From: Symbiodinium natans
Taxonomy: Eukaryota > Sar > Dinophyceae > Suessiales > Symbiodiniaceae
Length of the DNA stretch: 64,000 nt
Assembly (NCBI GenBank): GCA_905221605.1
Contig: CAJNDS010000196.1
Location: 72,551 to 136,550, forward strand
Direction of reading: 5' to 3'
Part shown: positions 39,701 to 44,879 of the stretch, in pieces
How the letters are laid out: every line of letters begins with the position of its first letter
Numbering within the stretch: position 1 is the first letter of the stretch
Position numbers and translations under genes: made by a program
Notes under the pieces: model-generated
What the model was told of the DNA's origin: nothing
The model's database searches: none
Seen by the model: only the letters and a program-made list of their open reading frames with translations

Positions 39701-41166
39701 ATCCGCTGATTTTGAGGGTTTGCCCCTGCTGCGGCAGGCATACCCCTGCGAGCTTCGCGATTTGCCTCACGTGTGGGAGAGTTTTCTTGTCCATGGGGAG
39801 GATCCAGCATGTGCGCGCCAATCCGGAACCCGAAAGGATTGATCCGGAAGTGGTTCGCCAGGCGCTCAATCAGGCCGCTGCCGTCGTCAACAACGAGGTT
39901 GTGGAGATTGAAGTGGAAGATGAGCCACCTTCAGAACCTGTCCAGGAGGATGCGCTTCCGCTCCGCGGGGTGCAGAATCCAGCAGGGGATGTGGAGGCAA
40001 ACAGTCCACGAGAAAGCGTGGCGGAGCCTGAGGCCGAGGAGATCCCCGACGAGATTCGCGACATGTACCGCGATGTGGAGATGGAGGCTCCCAACCAAGA
40101 GGAGGTGGAGATGGATGCGCAGAATCAGCGAGCATTCGTGCTGGTGGGAGACAGGGAAGGCGATTCGTTGGACGATCGAAACGAGAGGAAAGCTCGCCTT
40201 GCGCTGGAGTGCAATGTCAACATTGACACCGACTACGCAGCGTGCGTGGACCACAACTTCAGGTTGTACTGTCACCTCGACGCCTTCTTTGCGTACGTGT
40301 TGGTCCATAAATGGAATCTGTTCGAGAAAATCATCATGACTCCATACAAGAAGATGAAGGACCAGTTCGCCTCAGGCATGAGACACGACGCGTCTGGGAC
40401 ATGGCCTATTGTCCCCATTGATGAGGACACGGCGTTGCCGAGAGACCTCATGGAAGACGAGGTAAGGCAGTATGCCAGCTCTGTGGAGAACCAGCAGTTC
40501 ATGATTGAGCGTTATTACGCCAACAAGTTCGTCTTCTACGTCATGCGTGGGGCGATCCAGCTGGGATACAACAAGGAGAGCTTCAACCTCCCCATGATTC
40601 CGGATGAGGCCGAGGACCCGAAAGCATTTGCTGAAGCCGGGCAAAGGGTCCACATGTTCATGGCCAAAATCATCTATCAGGTGTTGAACGTGAGGCTTTA
40701 TTCCTACACGAAACCCAACGCTGAGATCCCGTACCACGCGGCATTCAAATACATCAACCCGATTCAGCTGCTCAGTTTGATGGACTCGCAGAAGGTGAGC
40801 GTCAACAACCTTCTGGTGATGAGGGATTCGGGGTGCGCTCTACCCAACCAGTACAGCAAGAAGCTGGACAGATGGTTGAGTGATCAAAAGAAGGACATGA
40901 GCATCCTGAAGTTGAAGCCCACACAGTATTTGGAGAATCCAAAAGCGTCGGCTTTGTACCTTGCCTATGACCCTTCAGCATCCGCACCTTCGGTTACCTC
41001 ATCGGGAGGATCTCGTCATCCTGAAGCGGATGAGACGGACATGCCGGCTCGAGCGAAGGCCCGCATGAGTCAGCCGAAGCCCAAGACTTCTCATCCTGGG
41101 ACACCTCAAGCTGCTCCCAAAGATCCTCGCGGTCATTCGAGAAAGGGATCGGGAAAGAAAGGGTGA
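30496..41166 (+). CDS. RNase H C-terminus fused to a roughly 3,400-residue extra region (MTase-like, zinc-binding, Tpt1/KptA-like)
   Basis: 3556 codons without a stop; real entry is near 30598. Residue 50 onward completes RNase H (SKRQGCASHSTPEAEIVAAD, then ADIHTKAF at 146-153, the normal end of Copia pol). Residues 686-840 resemble a cytosine-methyltransferase fold: IIEFCCSKDSSLG (motif I-like), LPCTGGSNW with C755 (motif IV-like), IAFELPKTCLYW (motif VI-like). An internal ATG at 33460 (M989) could start a separate product. Zinc-type motifs: C2011/C2014/C2038/C2041/H2065/C2069; a knuckle C2392-C2395-H2400-C2405 (CX2CX4HX4C); a ribbon C3076/C3079/C3090/C3093. Residues about 2660-2970 match the Tpt1/KptA 2'-phosphotransferase plan: LLRHR, GGWVMLKDF, R2832...GHS, H2869-TT, R2894-VHSHFG, NGMFLVQ. 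Acidic Pro/Glu linkers separate the modules. The remaining roughly 1,800 residues were not recognised. The C-terminus is basic and Ser/Pro-rich. Confidence 0.85.
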   Translation: MGWRFHGCYFHRVVCGCGLRWLWREFAFGAHMHIQGPRTRFPLAGVSKRQGCASHSTPEAEIVAADYAMSRIGIPAITLWRLIGGKDPNFVFYDDNQTMIGVVRTGKNPTMRHLERSHGICIAWMHEVFQEGYVSLAYEVTAKMAADIHTKAFKDNVSWAHACQLINIMPPTMISSVEVMDMMKATHQQSADEKGHQHYSFKNEVPCFPYTQTPILPQELYRAGLSSKEGVQETDSTDPILVVKFPRMLRGVPSALRPGKYLRSTWILREGQWHRIEDEVPIPSEPQKFDRYVERAVFQYHFQRGSAAATRVHRAASPAVSASPVPACSRCRVRDSPALCRQVCDLVVRAAHGGYGGIFRAGSEGMGGDLNEIPALESTVVAVARAAKEAGFPQSTFVPEFVGVTRAETGIHEVVFQDKHGKEMFKARGDSLSGAVGFSMTIKASDVGSSSPRVWLLVGLEEENWWQTYAPPDVNIVCVPEADARGAYQYCKDIIKWSFKDLQNVLFIGAGALNRASWLDVDPRERFYEDRGIVDYPWGEVIDLVFEARKKGATTIVEVPNKPKFRKSAQYKNIVDCMKWERFTLADCCHGRRICVPQGSGAPNIMYVNEATEFLIHGLKAPESMKDVCGVQHHHASRETVETHGDECGKRTSKVSRLLLKMLSERDAKVGNPKACSSVERLPSGKDRMIIEFCCSKDSSLGKSSSATKGAHVMRVHEALQAQTKACESNILEEAERFRKSNPKCPILVFASLPCTGGSNWTKVNEMGGETEKGKEHRKKFRDLLKALKRLLRKLAVFSPKIAFELPKTCLYWSWPEVQALIKQHSLRVARIDGCMMGVVDKDGIPLLKAWCIATNVSTMLNLKGVTCDNTHEHGTPRGQALKEAGNYTPHMAKLLHNAWRDEARNIRRGSAQSVHVAASCVLVHVSLRCSNSQVQHEFQGTCIIVCPTPGIGFGSSDPNPKCSEEFGSAGSDLHLGKGFGSAGPRTSMDGQQQRPIPPHVPWSRPQDLFSLPYQRSGINIPVGNGMTALRTTCHALRSLRGQPLPGRLEQGMVATNANIAAWVEFGVPAILLAAVAAPSSPYGFPEVRVRELFRGVVESLLPARSAESYKTVLSHVTTFIKVVKTAISTDSTRQVLQELLDHVIEIDLFKNIDMFVDVLVQDAEQGRLDPQHPCLTVVTMDGYLDPNVICRPVVTKSPWIYVTRYNDWMRLNSYFRENLPNRREGLPCMLLTQDFWDLLELIWSMAKQVGYCLRSHNQVTENTQMNVWDLIEIVVDPPENVSAAVAHAVNSLQGLSVAMHTAHEYLNDSRTVWPSEPSRTTGAELRESLVNATTVVMAPPPTGLGLPASFSHSSWNQLAAEQNVLRAVHDMYRTHRSWMSEITNLRAECYSEGREQPPYLKPDPTGTVFPPALNSHPPWVNVQRQHPAGPASPSVPEKPAPFVEEDHPANRSTSTPSPRQATGASFAEARGESAKRQRGPEDVRSAASQPGTAASSSDPRGAEPTAQPEGEPDEVRWYLDPTPDGYMEKFVKFQSRHRVQLGTTIIVHKDDPTDVLPARDQTPKINGKFGTSSEQVYLRRVTTHLAKLYGMSQSNLAGAFHMATFMKKGDVEWLRLYKVLYEKVFLCTIRQLPTPGTMFAAVMQSTATGELGIFHFNSSPEQRALLTAGLRKFSASIRQASTPDVTAVRSSKTIILADFEVWTKTKNRLTYTMASKLQEKGWYDAHSYCQTVDESLDPLLPEGFQVVATKARDAVREWRGPGQSIDVTAHVYLSFRAINDLLVWEQGNATPENMRKWFVDPIMDLSDLLQRAVIVTLNDDPRFIGKDVGAAMPWAAIDWIAVELRARGCIVFTSSLLWARIAVTLHKGSDNFRINPEEMHLAVAAFDKHLLQEKIITLCMAPPESMGDCEPHLDSVNMETADAKAVFAPSSSDDVRTASANDDTQERHQRVVERASELEGIRGGVDMTWVDADIAMVSPEPFYDGETYWIDIEGLISKHPTAPSGQFHVCQACVDEFNKLKNSFQGEFGPIQSPAYCPFCSLKAMWDKDYGVNKWEEVRKSERHAAGCAIFAQKHDFVYQDGSPVIPKEDLKSYIFACSKVAYTNYGKIVSSSAGLRLNTKQASEYTRWAKGRRLSWDFGYTVDGMACLLPLYDAGNAAYAGFLHSIFDQVKGMYNGNADPAAELMGDTLEVALGILTIACRYPSAFEAWGSYEDHLACLRGIERSFYRFAAAEAVRITAVENRKRRPPRANDAETIQQITEYENTLLQGEWHAVLVDRVLPIEEPVLGTLSPEDQRPEEFSAAPVPSAEPRGGEPEGEDQAHEGEALGSSGVEPEGQEDDDMGVPEASSIPTMQEPNETELGEISRPCEGYVRALNALRITAGMQPPSMCLACGNYGHNTRNCEANGGYNALVVNEAFSIIGKSLAKMHKSSSTPPTEIFQRWAEKNLRDAARAPQVPGTASDTPGGDGESVEPGAAASSEDSRGPLPRRRQASISVEDPTVVVIEVDEEPEEAATRMLRPKRRPQPRSDLPEPKAAPAPRRWIANNAGNVRSFVEIRYHEPKSCLDIIKSIEDVSWVGGQSIYEIGLESQDATRRLIEQEVGGDVATHPLRSDIDEYPSSNMGYVNIGKLVIGGDLRLLPIKGARFAHRHFSALVPATSSNDNHRNRDYHRRIKSLGYDVQRLLRHRLANRETNYMHNQLPTIPCDTGGWVMLKDFINLENFWQSGRYYARSSARDDNSEYQRRIQMLIDYAYYEYRTNGRIRLQFLGIKIVAPKPGQRASDTPWDGTPGVGATQRAQLEELGGHRLTHDITSGTLRRCDNWVQPWAIRATSGHSSNSNSLVRVNDDRVACHLTTSLVNQIGGGYHTTAPELLANIVAKGLLPGGGASGGRVHSHFGTFPPWDPRNQTVRTRIPGRPRSPIAVLYVPAYELMRYNAVITINGMFLVQRQIPFEAVKHVWICMPSQGRCFEFSEVFKVYSKELSKEMVEGYGDARINPDRDPPKPSVEDLVSTMEGTDAGPHEGERREILQAIEQAGDTVPGNIIKRAFQFLSRTFRRVTTHTTTSDPLILRVCPCCGRHTPASFAICLTCGRVFLSMGRIQHVRANPEPERIDPEVVRQALNQAAAVVNNEVVEIEVEDEPPSEPVQEDALPLRGVQNPAGDVEANSPRESVAEPEAEEIPDEIRDMYRDVEMEAPNQEEVEMDAQNQRAFVLVGDREGDSLDDRNERKARLALECNVNIDTDYAACVDHNFRLYCHLDAFFAYVLVHKWNLFEKIIMTPYKKMKDQFASGMRHDASGTWPIVPIDEDTALPRDLMEDEVRQYASSVENQQFMIERYYANKFVFYVMRGAIQLGYNKESFNLPMIPDEAEDPKAFAEAGQRVHMFMAKIIYQVLNVRLYSYTKPNAEIPYHAAFKYINPIQLLSLMDSQKVSVNNLLVMRDSGCALPNQYSKKLDRWLSDQKKDMSILKLKPTQYLENPKASALYLAYDPSASAPSVTSSGGSRHPEADETDMPARAKARMSQPKPKTSHPGTPQAAPKDPRGHSRKGSGKKG
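33460..41166 (+). CDS. Possible separate downstream product of the large element
   Basis: The ATG at 33460 (MDGQQQRPIPPH) follows a low-complexity stretch with two FGSAG-encoding micro-hairpins and separates the methyltransferase-like part from the zinc/Tpt1 part. A 2,568-residue protein would start here if the element uses an internal start, a spliced RNA or proteolysis. The first roughly 1,000 residues are predicted globular but unrecognised. A CX2CX4HX4C knuckle, rare in this pol where CCCH fingers replace it, suggests a second RNA-binding structural protein. This is an alternative reading of the frame described under 30496-41166. Confidence 0.35.
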   Translation: MDGQQQRPIPPHVPWSRPQDLFSLPYQRSGINIPVGNGMTALRTTCHALRSLRGQPLPGRLEQGMVATNANIAAWVEFGVPAILLAAVAAPSSPYGFPEVRVRELFRGVVESLLPARSAESYKTVLSHVTTFIKVVKTAISTDSTRQVLQELLDHVIEIDLFKNIDMFVDVLVQDAEQGRLDPQHPCLTVVTMDGYLDPNVICRPVVTKSPWIYVTRYNDWMRLNSYFRENLPNRREGLPCMLLTQDFWDLLELIWSMAKQVGYCLRSHNQVTENTQMNVWDLIEIVVDPPENVSAAVAHAVNSLQGLSVAMHTAHEYLNDSRTVWPSEPSRTTGAELRESLVNATTVVMAPPPTGLGLPASFSHSSWNQLAAEQNVLRAVHDMYRTHRSWMSEITNLRAECYSEGREQPPYLKPDPTGTVFPPALNSHPPWVNVQRQHPAGPASPSVPEKPAPFVEEDHPANRSTSTPSPRQATGASFAEARGESAKRQRGPEDVRSAASQPGTAASSSDPRGAEPTAQPEGEPDEVRWYLDPTPDGYMEKFVKFQSRHRVQLGTTIIVHKDDPTDVLPARDQTPKINGKFGTSSEQVYLRRVTTHLAKLYGMSQSNLAGAFHMATFMKKGDVEWLRLYKVLYEKVFLCTIRQLPTPGTMFAAVMQSTATGELGIFHFNSSPEQRALLTAGLRKFSASIRQASTPDVTAVRSSKTIILADFEVWTKTKNRLTYTMASKLQEKGWYDAHSYCQTVDESLDPLLPEGFQVVATKARDAVREWRGPGQSIDVTAHVYLSFRAINDLLVWEQGNATPENMRKWFVDPIMDLSDLLQRAVIVTLNDDPRFIGKDVGAAMPWAAIDWIAVELRARGCIVFTSSLLWARIAVTLHKGSDNFRINPEEMHLAVAAFDKHLLQEKIITLCMAPPESMGDCEPHLDSVNMETADAKAVFAPSSSDDVRTASANDDTQERHQRVVERASELEGIRGGVDMTWVDADIAMVSPEPFYDGETYWIDIEGLISKHPTAPSGQFHVCQACVDEFNKLKNSFQGEFGPIQSPAYCPFCSLKAMWDKDYGVNKWEEVRKSERHAAGCAIFAQKHDFVYQDGSPVIPKEDLKSYIFACSKVAYTNYGKIVSSSAGLRLNTKQASEYTRWAKGRRLSWDFGYTVDGMACLLPLYDAGNAAYAGFLHSIFDQVKGMYNGNADPAAELMGDTLEVALGILTIACRYPSAFEAWGSYEDHLACLRGIERSFYRFAAAEAVRITAVENRKRRPPRANDAETIQQITEYENTLLQGEWHAVLVDRVLPIEEPVLGTLSPEDQRPEEFSAAPVPSAEPRGGEPEGEDQAHEGEALGSSGVEPEGQEDDDMGVPEASSIPTMQEPNETELGEISRPCEGYVRALNALRITAGMQPPSMCLACGNYGHNTRNCEANGGYNALVVNEAFSIIGKSLAKMHKSSSTPPTEIFQRWAEKNLRDAARAPQVPGTASDTPGGDGESVEPGAAASSEDSRGPLPRRRQASISVEDPTVVVIEVDEEPEEAATRMLRPKRRPQPRSDLPEPKAAPAPRRWIANNAGNVRSFVEIRYHEPKSCLDIIKSIEDVSWVGGQSIYEIGLESQDATRRLIEQEVGGDVATHPLRSDIDEYPSSNMGYVNIGKLVIGGDLRLLPIKGARFAHRHFSALVPATSSNDNHRNRDYHRRIKSLGYDVQRLLRHRLANRETNYMHNQLPTIPCDTGGWVMLKDFINLENFWQSGRYYARSSARDDNSEYQRRIQMLIDYAYYEYRTNGRIRLQFLGIKIVAPKPGQRASDTPWDGTPGVGATQRAQLEELGGHRLTHDITSGTLRRCDNWVQPWAIRATSGHSSNSNSLVRVNDDRVACHLTTSLVNQIGGGYHTTAPELLANIVAKGLLPGGGASGGRVHSHFGTFPPWDPRNQTVRTRIPGRPRSPIAVLYVPAYELMRYNAVITINGMFLVQRQIPFEAVKHVWICMPSQGRCFEFSEVFKVYSKELSKEMVEGYGDARINPDRDPPKPSVEDLVSTMEGTDAGPHEGERREILQAIEQAGDTVPGNIIKRAFQFLSRTFRRVTTHTTTSDPLILRVCPCCGRHTPASFAICLTCGRVFLSMGRIQHVRANPEPERIDPEVVRQALNQAAAVVNNEVVEIEVEDEPPSEPVQEDALPLRGVQNPAGDVEANSPRESVAEPEAEEIPDEIRDMYRDVEMEAPNQEEVEMDAQNQRAFVLVGDREGDSLDDRNERKARLALECNVNIDTDYAACVDHNFRLYCHLDAFFAYVLVHKWNLFEKIIMTPYKKMKDQFASGMRHDASGTWPIVPIDEDTALPRDLMEDEVRQYASSVENQQFMIERYYANKFVFYVMRGAIQLGYNKESFNLPMIPDEAEDPKAFAEAGQRVHMFMAKIIYQVLNVRLYSYTKPNAEIPYHAAFKYINPIQLLSLMDSQKVSVNNLLVMRDSGCALPNQYSKKLDRWLSDQKKDMSILKLKPTQYLENPKASALYLAYDPSASAPSVTSSGGSRHPEADETDMPARAKARMSQPKPKTSHPGTPQAAPKDPRGHSRKGSGKKG
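38121..39420 (+). other. Tpt1/KptA-like RNA 2'-phosphotransferase module
   Basis: Sub-region of the large frame. Tpt1/KptA enzymes remove a 2'-phosphate from spliced tRNA using NAD+, with an Arg-His-Arg-Arg signature. In order here: a winged-helix-like half with LLRHR and GGWVMLKDF; IRATSGHS (R2832, H2837), which in the family is usually IRA.QGHS; YHTT (H2869) for the family HGT; AKGLLPGGG; RVHSHFG (R2894, H2896, H2898) for R.HVHL; VLYVPAYELM for the IDV..A strand; NGMFLVQRQIPFEAV for NGV.LT...P. All blocks are present in the right order and spacing. Whether it is catalytically active, or has moved to a different ADP-ribosyl chemistry, cannot be seen. Confidence 0.65.
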
Positions 41167-41230
41167 ATGATGTACTCGGATCCTCCGGTATGTCATCCCC
41201 TGGAATCCATGGTATTCCTGAAATCTGGTT

Positions 41231-41563
41231 GTGGCTCAGCACTTTGCGTTCTCAGTTTTGATTCTTCTTTTCCCTATGGATGCAATAGATGACACGATGG
41301 AGTACGTCATTATATCCACCGATGCTATTTCTCTTTTCGGCCACTGCATAGCAGCAGCGGAGCAATGTGCCAACGCGCCCGCTGGAGGGAAATGTGCGAT
41401 TCTTCGCAGCTCGTGTGGTAGCCAAGTGGGTATGGGTCATGCTCTGCTGACTTGGCCGATGCTACTGCTTCTCAGTCATGCATTCTGGAGACGCAATGTG
41501 ATGGATCAGCAATTTGCTGACATGTTTTCAGGGCCTTTCGCGCCCATGATTCCGCAACCGTGA
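41231..41563 (+). CDS. Small hydrophobic ORF in the element's 3' region
   Basis: 110 codons between the end of the giant frame and the 3' LTR. The N-terminus (MAQHFAFSVLILLFPMD) and the segment LLTWPMLLLLSHAFW are hydrophobic and could be membrane segments. No homologous family was recognised, and an ORF of this length can occur by chance. Confidence 0.25.
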   Translation: MAQHFAFSVLILLFPMDAIDDTMEYVIISTDAISLFGHCIAAAEQCANAPAGGKCAILRSSCGSQVGMGHALLTWPMLLLLSHAFWRRNVMDQQFADMFSGPFAPMIPQP

Positions 41564-41750
41564 GCAGCAAGTCTCTGTACAGACAAAGGATGGGATTGAA
41601 CGCTTCAGTAGCTGAAAGTCTGTCTCACATCTATTAATTCGGGCAAATAGAGCAAAACAGTGGAGAACGGCCAGACTATAAGTCGCTTTTAACTGGGACC
41701 ATTGTATGTTCGTGACGCAATTTCGTCTAGCATTTTGCAAATCCCAGCCG

Positions 41751-41757
41751 TGGGGGG
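41751..41757 (+). promoter_or_regulatory. Polypurine tract of the large element
   Basis: TGGGGGG abuts the 3' LTR at 41758, the expected start site of plus-strand DNA. It is short for a Copia element. Confidence 0.6.
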
Positions 41758-42047
41758 TGTGAATGATCCCCGAACCACAGCACGTTTTGGGGACCCCTTT
41801 GTGTCGGCTCCGCCGCACATCGGGGAAACCGCATTAGAACGCCGTGGCCTGTTCACCACATTGGCTCAAGTAACCCTTAGAGTGAAGGTCACCCATAGGT
41901 TAGAGGTAAGCGCAATAGCGTAACTGGAAACCGCCCGGGTGCACGAGACGGAGACTGAAGGCGAACGCCAGTGCAGAAAACAAGTGCGAGACCATTTGGC
42001 TGGTGAGGAGCCGAAGCGTAGTGCAAGCAACTACCCGACCTCACGCA
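41758..42047 (+). repeat. 3' LTR of the large element
   Basis: 290 bp, identical in length to the 5' LTR with two transitions. It contains the same spliced-leader-like TTGGCTCAAG and micro-hairpin CGGCTCCGCCG. Confidence 0.93.
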
Positions 42048-42088
42048 CTAAACCCTAAACCCTAAACCCTAAACCCTAAACCCTAAAC
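42048..42088 (+). repeat. Telomere-type array with right target-site copy
   Basis: CTAAA (42048-42052) is the right target-site duplication of the 20-kb element; the array continues as CCCTAAA units. It is the last such array before 61.9 kb. Confidence 0.92.
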
Positions 42089-42091
42089 CGC

Positions 42092-42193
42092 AGCTCAGGC
42101 CAGGAGCTGCTTGCTTGTGATGGCTGCGTGCAGGGCTGGCACTGGGATGGCGTGCGATGCGAGCCCTGCAAAGCTGCCTGGCACTCGAAATGA
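42092..42193 (+). CDS. Cys-rich exon, probably of the same extracellular-type gene
   Basis: One frame reads SSGQELLACDGCVQGWHWDG then VRCEPCKAAWHSK, with paired cysteines spaced as in GCC2/GCC3-type repeats. It lies immediately beyond the array into which the 20-kb element inserted, so the element would sit in the intron before this exon. Confidence 0.45.
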   Translation, partial: SSGQELLACDGCVQGWHWDGVRCEPCKAAWHSK

Positions 42194-42281
42194 GGGACAC
42201 ACAGACATATCTATGTGTGTGTATGTATATATATATATATCTATCTCAGTAAATAAGTAATGAAATACACAACTAAAGAAA

Positions 42282-42339
<58 letters not shown>

Positions 42340-42386
42340 TGTATGTATGTATGTATGTATGTATGTATGTATGTATGTATGTATGT

Positions 42387-42426
<40 letters not shown>

Positions 42427-43214
42427 GAAACCCGTGTTGTTGCAACCGGATGTTAACCAAAATCAAATCAGATGTTTCAATACGCGGGATCAGAGAAAGC
42501 ATTCAGAGGGACACCTTCAACATTGCACGCCTTTGATGACAGCGCATGTTCGCACAAGTTTCGGGACGAATTAGGCACAAAAGCCTTTGGGAGTCTGTAC
42601 AACGCATATCCAAGTGAACTGCATGTACAACGCATATCCAAGTGAACTGCAAGGTGTTTGATGCTTGAGGATGCATGTTGTCGCTCTGTCTTGTGCTTCT
42701 ATTGTGTGCTGCGCGTGGCTGTCTTGTGTTTGTTGTGCTGCTTGTCTGTGCTAGCAGGCCAGCTTCAGACCATCACATCGGAATCGTCAATCTGTACCTG
42801 GCAGTTGCAAGGAACATGATGCAGCAAGAGAAGCAAACAATTTTGCAACAAGGCAACATGCACAGAACAGCACAGCACAGCACAGCACAGCACAGCACAG
42901 CACAGCACAGCACAGCACAGCACACAGTGAAGCACACAGTAAAAGCACATTTTTCTCACACCCCTCCCCAAGTTTCAACTTTTCAGCTGGAAGGCCAGCT
43001 GACTAGCAAGTGACACTCGCTCTAAGTGTTAACTAGCGCTGCTTGTCCTCAGGCAAAACATACTCAGCGGCACAGGGCACACCCTCGGCGATGAGCTTCT
43101 TGAGGCATTCTCGCCGGCAAGCTTCCGCTTCTTGCTGTCCTTCTCAACCACACTCTTGTGGCCCACTGAGTATGCCTCAGATCAAAATTCAAAGCATCCT
43201 GCCAAGAAGACATG
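42194..43214. repeat. Microsatellites and a short tandem duplication
   Basis: (TA)n and (TATG)n tracts at 42222-42424, including about 19 TATG units at 42311-42387. A 27-bp direct duplication spans 42597-42652. A CAGCA/GCACA pentanucleotide array lies at 42866-42924. No gene is supported between these. Confidence 0.8.
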
Positions 43215-44879
43215 CTAAAGCTGTACGTTGCAGTCAGATTGACTATTAGGCCAAGAGGCTGAGTTGAGCCTCTTCTTCAAAAGATCCAGGTCGGACTCGT
43301 TCTTGGCCTTGTCTTTTGTAGCAGCCTTGTTGCCCTTCTTCTGCGTTGGCTTGGAGTTCTTCGTGCTCTCGATCTCCTGGCGCTTTTTGCGCTTGATCTC
43401 GTCCTTGATCTTGAGTTCGCCTTCAATCTCCTGATGCAGGTCGTCAAGGAATGCGTCCAAGCGAGCCTCGTGGATGCTGTCCTCCTCGGCCCCACCAATT
43501 GGCTCAGACTCAGCACTGTCCTCTGCCTCGCCGATCTCCCCGAAAATGTGGAGCTCGGTCTCCAAGTCACTGTGCGACTCGTAGAAATCAGCAACGACTT
43601 GGTCGCGATCTTGAATGTTCTGGAGCTCGTCCGTCCCCTCGAAGAGGTCGTCCACTTCGTCGAGCGGCAACTGGTCTGCGGCTTCAACATCCTTGGACTC
43701 GTCCGCCCCCAGAATAAGAGTTTCAGCTTGAGAATCGAAGCAGATCTCATCGGAGTTCTCGAAAGCCCGGAGCCGCTGCAACGTGTTCTCCTGGCGAATC
43801 AAAGTCTTACACGGGAATCAGGCTTAGAAATCATCCCTAAATAGTCTTCAGAAGAAATCAAGTGCCTTCAGGGAGTCGGAGGCTGAGGCCATGCTTGTAC
43901 CCGAGTCTTCAGCCCCTTCGTCCGTCCTGCAGTGTCGACCATCTGTCAATTGCTTGATGTCACTCAGCATTATGCCGCGTTTAACAACATCAGGGTCCTA
44001 TCCGCGGCAGCGGCTACTGCGTCGGAGGAGTCCGCAGTCTTCTGCGCAATGGCTCGGCAACATAAAACTCTAAGACCAACCACGCAAGGCGTGCAAAATT
44101 GCCTTCGTCTTCGGATTCTTCTTTTTAGCAGGCTTGGGTCCTGGCTTCTCGGCCGCGCCTGTCAACTCATCTTCTGAGAATGGGCTGACCACACGACATG
44201 CTGAGTCTGTGGCCTGAAGTTCGGCTTGCCGGCTTCTTTCTGGGGGGCTCTGCGTCCTCTTCGTCGTCGTCCTCATCACGGCCCCCTGCAGCATCCTCAG
44301 CACTGTCGGCATCGGTCTCTGTCTTCTTCTGCTTCTTCTTGCCTTTGGCTTTCGCCTTGGCCTTGGGCTTTTTCTTGCCTTCCTTCGGAGCCGCCACCTC
44401 CACCTTGTAGCTGGAGACCTTTGACAGCCTATTGGCAGTCGCGTCATCAGAGTCCCCACTGCCATCAGCTTGGTAAGGCTTGGGGCATGCATCTGTGCGG
44501 ACCGTCGATGGTCCAGCAGCAGATGTTCCAGCATCGCCAGCTGAATCAGCCAACTTGGTTGCCCCGAGCCTGGCAATTGACGTCCTGGACTCATTCCTAG
44601 GAGTAGGCGTAGGTCCCCTGATCTGGCCAGGCCTGCGTTGGCCAGAAGCGTCACCTTTCAGGAAGGTGTCCAAGTTGAAAGCCTGAGTTTGCACAGATGC
44701 AGCTAGTCGAAGGGTGTTAAGAGCATCATGCTAAGGCTAATCATGGTACGCGCTGGGCGTCCTGCTGGGGCAATCGTCTCAAGGCTCTTGGCAGAGCCAC
44801 CGCCCACACACTCCACGGAACTCGAGTCTTCATCAGACTCCAAGTCATGGAAGTCCAAGCTGCGCTTTGCCCCTGCCAT
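43215..44879 (-). CDS. Unrecognised lysine/acid-rich gene, probably nuclear
   Basis: A plausible ATG at 44879 starts MAGAKRSLDFHDLESDEDSS (exon to about 44745). A second exon (about 44694-44167) is Ser/Gly-rich, then strongly basic (KKPKAKAKAKGKKKQKK), then acidic (DEDDDEEDAEPPRKKP). A third (about 43802-43215) is acidic and helical (DEVDDLFEGTDELQNIQDRD, later ELKIKDEIKRKKRQEIE) and ends LLKKRLNSASWPNS before a TAA. Charge pattern and basic clusters suggest a nuclear or nucleic-acid-associated protein. No domain was recognised. Intron positions are estimated from frame changes. Confidence 0.5.

Larger units (their letters stand above)
22051..42047 (+). mobile_element. 20-kb Copia-type LTR retrotransposon with a giant extra coding region
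   Basis: Bounded by 290-bp LTRs with two A/G differences (22124/41831 and 22306/42013), TG...CA ends and a 5-bp duplication CTAAA. The domain order protease - integrase - reverse transcriptase - RNase H is that of Ty1/Copia elements, which are usually about 5 kb. This copy is 19,997 bp because another roughly 10.2 kb of unbroken reading frame follows RNase H. Only two frame changes interrupt 18.8 kb of coding sequence (about 25245-25265 and about 30598). The near-identical LTRs show it is young, but the reverse-transcriptase box reads YVND where YVDD is expected, so this copy is probably inactive. Confidence 0.93.

Noticed and set aside
42311-42924. CRISPR-like array
   Set aside because: The TATG and CAGCA tracts are simple microsatellites without spacers.
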